From NCBI GenBank assembly GCA_035651595.1, contig DASRFJ010000080.1, forward strand, positions 1 through 7,127: DNA of 7,127 bases, written 5' to 3'. Below, one piece after another: positions 5,244 through 7,127 of this stretch (positions are counted from its first letter, which is position 1; every line of letters starts with the position of its first letter). The stretch comes from JAFARZ01 sp035651595. GTDB taxonomy: Bacteria > Actinomycetota > Actinomycetes > Streptosporangiales > Streptosporangiaceae. Below the pieces are notes generated by a model. It ran no database searches and was not told the DNA's origin. It saw only the letters and a list, made by a program, of their open reading frames with translations. Both the position numbers and the translations under genes were made by a program.

Positions 5244-6244
5244 ACCTGCATGGACGCAGCCTCCTGAAGGAGACTGACCTCACCGCCGAGGAGTTCGGCT
5301 ACCTGATCGACATGGCCGCGAAGCTGCGGCTGGAGAAGCACCTCGGTCAGCGCGGCGCTCGGCTGGCCGGGCGCAATATCGCGCTGATCTTCGAGAAGAC
5401 CTCGACGCGGACCCGGTCGGCGTTCGAGGTCGCCGCCCACGACGAGGGCGCGCACGTCACCTACCTGGGCCCTGAGGAGTCGCAGCTCGGCCGCAAGGAA
5501 TCGATGAAGGACACCGCCCGCGTGCTGGGCCGGATGTTCGACGGCATCGAGTACCGCGGGTCGGCTCAGCTGGCCGTGGAGACCCTCGGCCGGTACGCCG
5601 GAGTCCCGGTGTGGAACGGGCTCACCGACCAGTGGCATCCCACCCAGATGCTCGCCGACATACTGACCATGCGCGATCACTCACCCAAGCCGCTCACCGA
5701 GATCAGCTACTGCTACATCGGCGACGGCCGCAACAACACGGCGAACTCGCTGCTGGTGACCGGCGCCCTGCTCGGTATGGACGTGCGGATCTGCGCGCCC
5801 GTGCCGCTCCAGCCGCCGGAGACGATCTGGGACATGGCGGCGGAGCTGGCCGAAGGCTCGGGTGCGCGGCTGGAGATGACCCCGGAGATCCCGGCCGCGG
5901 TGGCCGGCGTCGACTACCTGTACACCGACGTCTGGCTGTCGATGGGAGAGCCGGACGAGGAGTGGAATGAGCGGGTCAACCTGCTGCTGCCATACCAGGT
6001 GAACGCGGACCTGATGGCAACCGCCGGGAACCCGGCGGTGAAGTTCATGCACTGCCTGCCCGCCTTGCACAACCGGGACACCGAGATCGGCCGGCTACTG
6101 TACGCCGAGCGCGGCCTGGACGCTCTGGAGGTTACCGAGGAGGTCTTCGAATCCTCGGCCTCCATCGTGTTCGACCAGGCGGAGAACCGGCTGCACACGA
6201 TCAAGGCCCTGATGGTGGCCACCGCGGGGGAGGAACTGTTATGA
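5240..6244 (+). CDS. arcB: Catabolic ornithine carbamoyltransferase
   Basis: In the ADI pathway ArcB runs towards citrulline phosphorolysis: citrulline plus phosphate gives ornithine and carbamoyl phosphate. The 334-residue protein has the carbamoyl-phosphate loop STRTR (55-59, within FEKTSTRTR), MFDGIEYRG (99-107), the HPTQ motif (133-136), YIGDGRNNTANS (159-170), the ornithine loop around D230 with SMG (234-236), and HCLPA (271-275) containing the catalytic Cys272. These are complete for the family. The biosynthetic ArgF enzyme has the same motifs, so the catabolic assignment comes from its place between arcA and arcC. The start ATG 5240-5242 overlaps the arcA stop as ATGA, with AAAGGGA (5227-5233) as ribosome site. 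An in-frame open stretch extends upstream to 4967 but only shadows arcA. The stop overlaps arcC in the same way. Confidence 0.96.
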   Translation: MNLHGRSLLKETDLTAEEFGYLIDMAAKLRLEKHLGQRGARLAGRNIALIFEKTSTRTRSAFEVAAHDEGAHVTYLGPEESQLGRKESMKDTARVLGRMFDGIEYRGSAQLAVETLGRYAGVPVWNGLTDQWHPTQMLADILTMRDHSPKPLTEISYCYIGDGRNNTANSLLVTGALLGMDVRICAPVPLQPPETIWDMAAELAEGSGARLEMTPEIPAAVAGVDYLYTDVWLSMGEPDEEWNERVNLLLPYQVNADLMATAGNPAVKFMHCLPALHNRDTEIGRLLYAERGLDALEVTEEVFESSASIVFDQAENRLHTIKALMVATAGEELL

Positions 6245-7127
6245 AAATCGTCGCCGCGCTCGGCGGCAACGCGCTGCTCGAGCGCGGCGAGCCGCCGGAG
6301 TCGCGGATCCAGGAGGGCCACGTGATCAAGGCGGTGGCAGCGCTCGCGCCGCTCGCCGCCGACCACGAGCTGGTGATCACGCACGGCAACGGGCCGCAGG
6401 TCGGCATGCTCGCCATGGAGAGCGCGCGGGACCCGGTGCTTACCCGCCCTTATCCGTTCGACGTGCTCGGCGCGCAGACCCAGGGCATGATCGGCTACTG
6501 GCTCGCGCTCGCGCTGCAGAACCAGCTGCCCGGCCGCCAGGTCAGCTGCCTGATCAGCCGGACGCTGGTGCGCGCCGAGGACCGGGCCTTCGCGCACCCG
6601 GACAAGTTCGTCGGGCCGGTCTACGACGAGCAGCACGCCCGGGTGCTCGCCGCGACCCAGGGCTGGGACGTCCGCAGGGACGGCACCAGGTGGCGCCGGG
6701 TGGTTCCGTCCCCTGAGCCGGCCGAGCTGCTCGACCTGCCGGCCGTCAGGACCCTGCTGGACACCGGGGCCATCGTGATCTGCTCCGGCGGCGGCGGTGT
6801 CCCGGTTACCGCGGGCCGCGACGGGCGGCTGCACGGCGTCGAGGCGGTCATCGACAAGGACCTGGCCGCCGCGATGCTCGCCATCGCGCTGCGCGCCGAC
6901 GCGCTGCTGCTGCTCACCGACGTCGCCGCGGTCCAGGACGAGTACGGCACGCCACGGGCCAGGCCGATCGGCCGGGCCACTCCGGCCTGGATGCGCTCCC
7001 GCGCGTTCCCGGCCGGCTCGATGGGGCCCAAGGTGGAGGCGGCCTGCCGGTTCGCCGAAGCCACCGGCAAGCCAGCCGCGATCGGCCGGCTCACCGACGC
7101 AGGAGACCTGCTGGCCGGCCAGACCGG
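6241..7127 (+). CDS. arcC: Carbamate kinase, 3' end cut off by window edge
   Basis: ArcC transfers phosphate from carbamoyl phosphate to ADP, making ATP plus carbamate, which breaks down to ammonia and CO2. It is the energy-yielding last step of the pathway. I translated 295 residues from ATG 6241 to the window end with no stop or frameshift; the family is about 300-315, so only a short tail is missing. Amino-acid-kinase motifs are ALGGNALL (6-13), HGNGPQVG (52-59), FDVLGAQTQGMIGYWL (73-88), CSGGGGVPV (181-189), EAVIDKDLAAA (201-211), LLLLTDV (222-228) and GSMGPKVEAA (259-268). GGGGGAGGA (6226-6234) inside the arcB end is a strong ribosome site, and the start overlaps the arcB stop as ATGA. 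No terminator is visible because the gene leaves the window. Confidence 0.96.
   Translation, partial: MKIVAALGGNALLERGEPPESRIQEGHVIKAVAALAPLAADHELVITHGNGPQVGMLAMESARDPVLTRPYPFDVLGAQTQGMIGYWLALALQNQLPGRQVSCLISRTLVRAEDRAFAHPDKFVGPVYDEQHARVLAATQGWDVRRDGTRWRRVVPSPEPAELLDLPAVRTLLDTGAIVICSGGGGVPVTAGRDGRLHGVEAVIDKDLAAAMLAIALRADALLLLTDVAAVQDEYGTPRARPIGRATPAWMRSRAFPAGSMGPKVEAACRFAEATGKPAAIGRLTDAGDLLAGQT

Noticed and set aside
1..7127. CRISPR array, tRNA, rRNA or intact insertion sequence
   Set aside because: I saw no regularly spaced direct repeats, no cloverleaf with a TTCGA-type arm, no rRNA segments and no transposase motifs on either strand.

Overview
The window is a high-GC (roughly 70% by eye), third-position GC-biased stretch typical of an actinobacterium (Actinomycetota). 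Genus cannot be read from the sequence alone. It holds six genes: gap (5'-truncated by the window), an XRE-HTH/pyridoxamine-oxidase-like regulator on the minus strand, a small standalone cyclic-nucleotide-binding-domain protein, and the arginine deiminase (ADI) operon arcD-arcA-arcB-arcC, whose last gene runs off the right edge.

Layout: 2-811 (+) is the C-terminal four-fifths of a type I glyceraldehyde-3-phosphate dehydrogenase. 812-1239 is a 428-base non-coding gap between two convergent genes. It is rich in inverted repeats: a terminator-like hairpin at 846-894, a near-perfect 14/15-base inverted repeat spanning 968-1028, and a run of small hairpins at 1068-1158. 1240-1923 (-) is the HTH-PNPOx gene. 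1924-2091 is a divergent control region containing palindromes that resemble the DosR/DevR box (GGGAC-N4-GTCCC). 2092-2571 (+) is the Crp-like sensor domain without a DNA-binding domain. After an 81-base gap with another weak DosR-like box, a separate inverted repeat and a perfect AGGAGG ribosome binding site, arcD, arcA, arcB and arcC follow. They are joined by three identical 4-base ATGA stop/start overlaps.

How the genes fit together: ArcD is an AdiC-like APC-family transporter expected to exchange external arginine for ornithine. ArcA hydrolyses arginine to citrulline and ammonia. ArcB phosphorolyses citrulline to ornithine and carbamoyl phosphate. ArcC uses carbamoyl phosphate to make ATP. 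The result is ATP without respiration, plus ammonia that offsets acid. A GAPDH next door and two small regulators of types often found in actinobacterial dormancy/stress islands suggest that the segment belongs to an oxygen-limitation or survival gene set. The DosR-like boxes agree with this but are only pattern matches. No entirely new system was found. The less ordinary parts are the control regions, the HTH-less Crp-like protein and the repeat-rich convergent gap.
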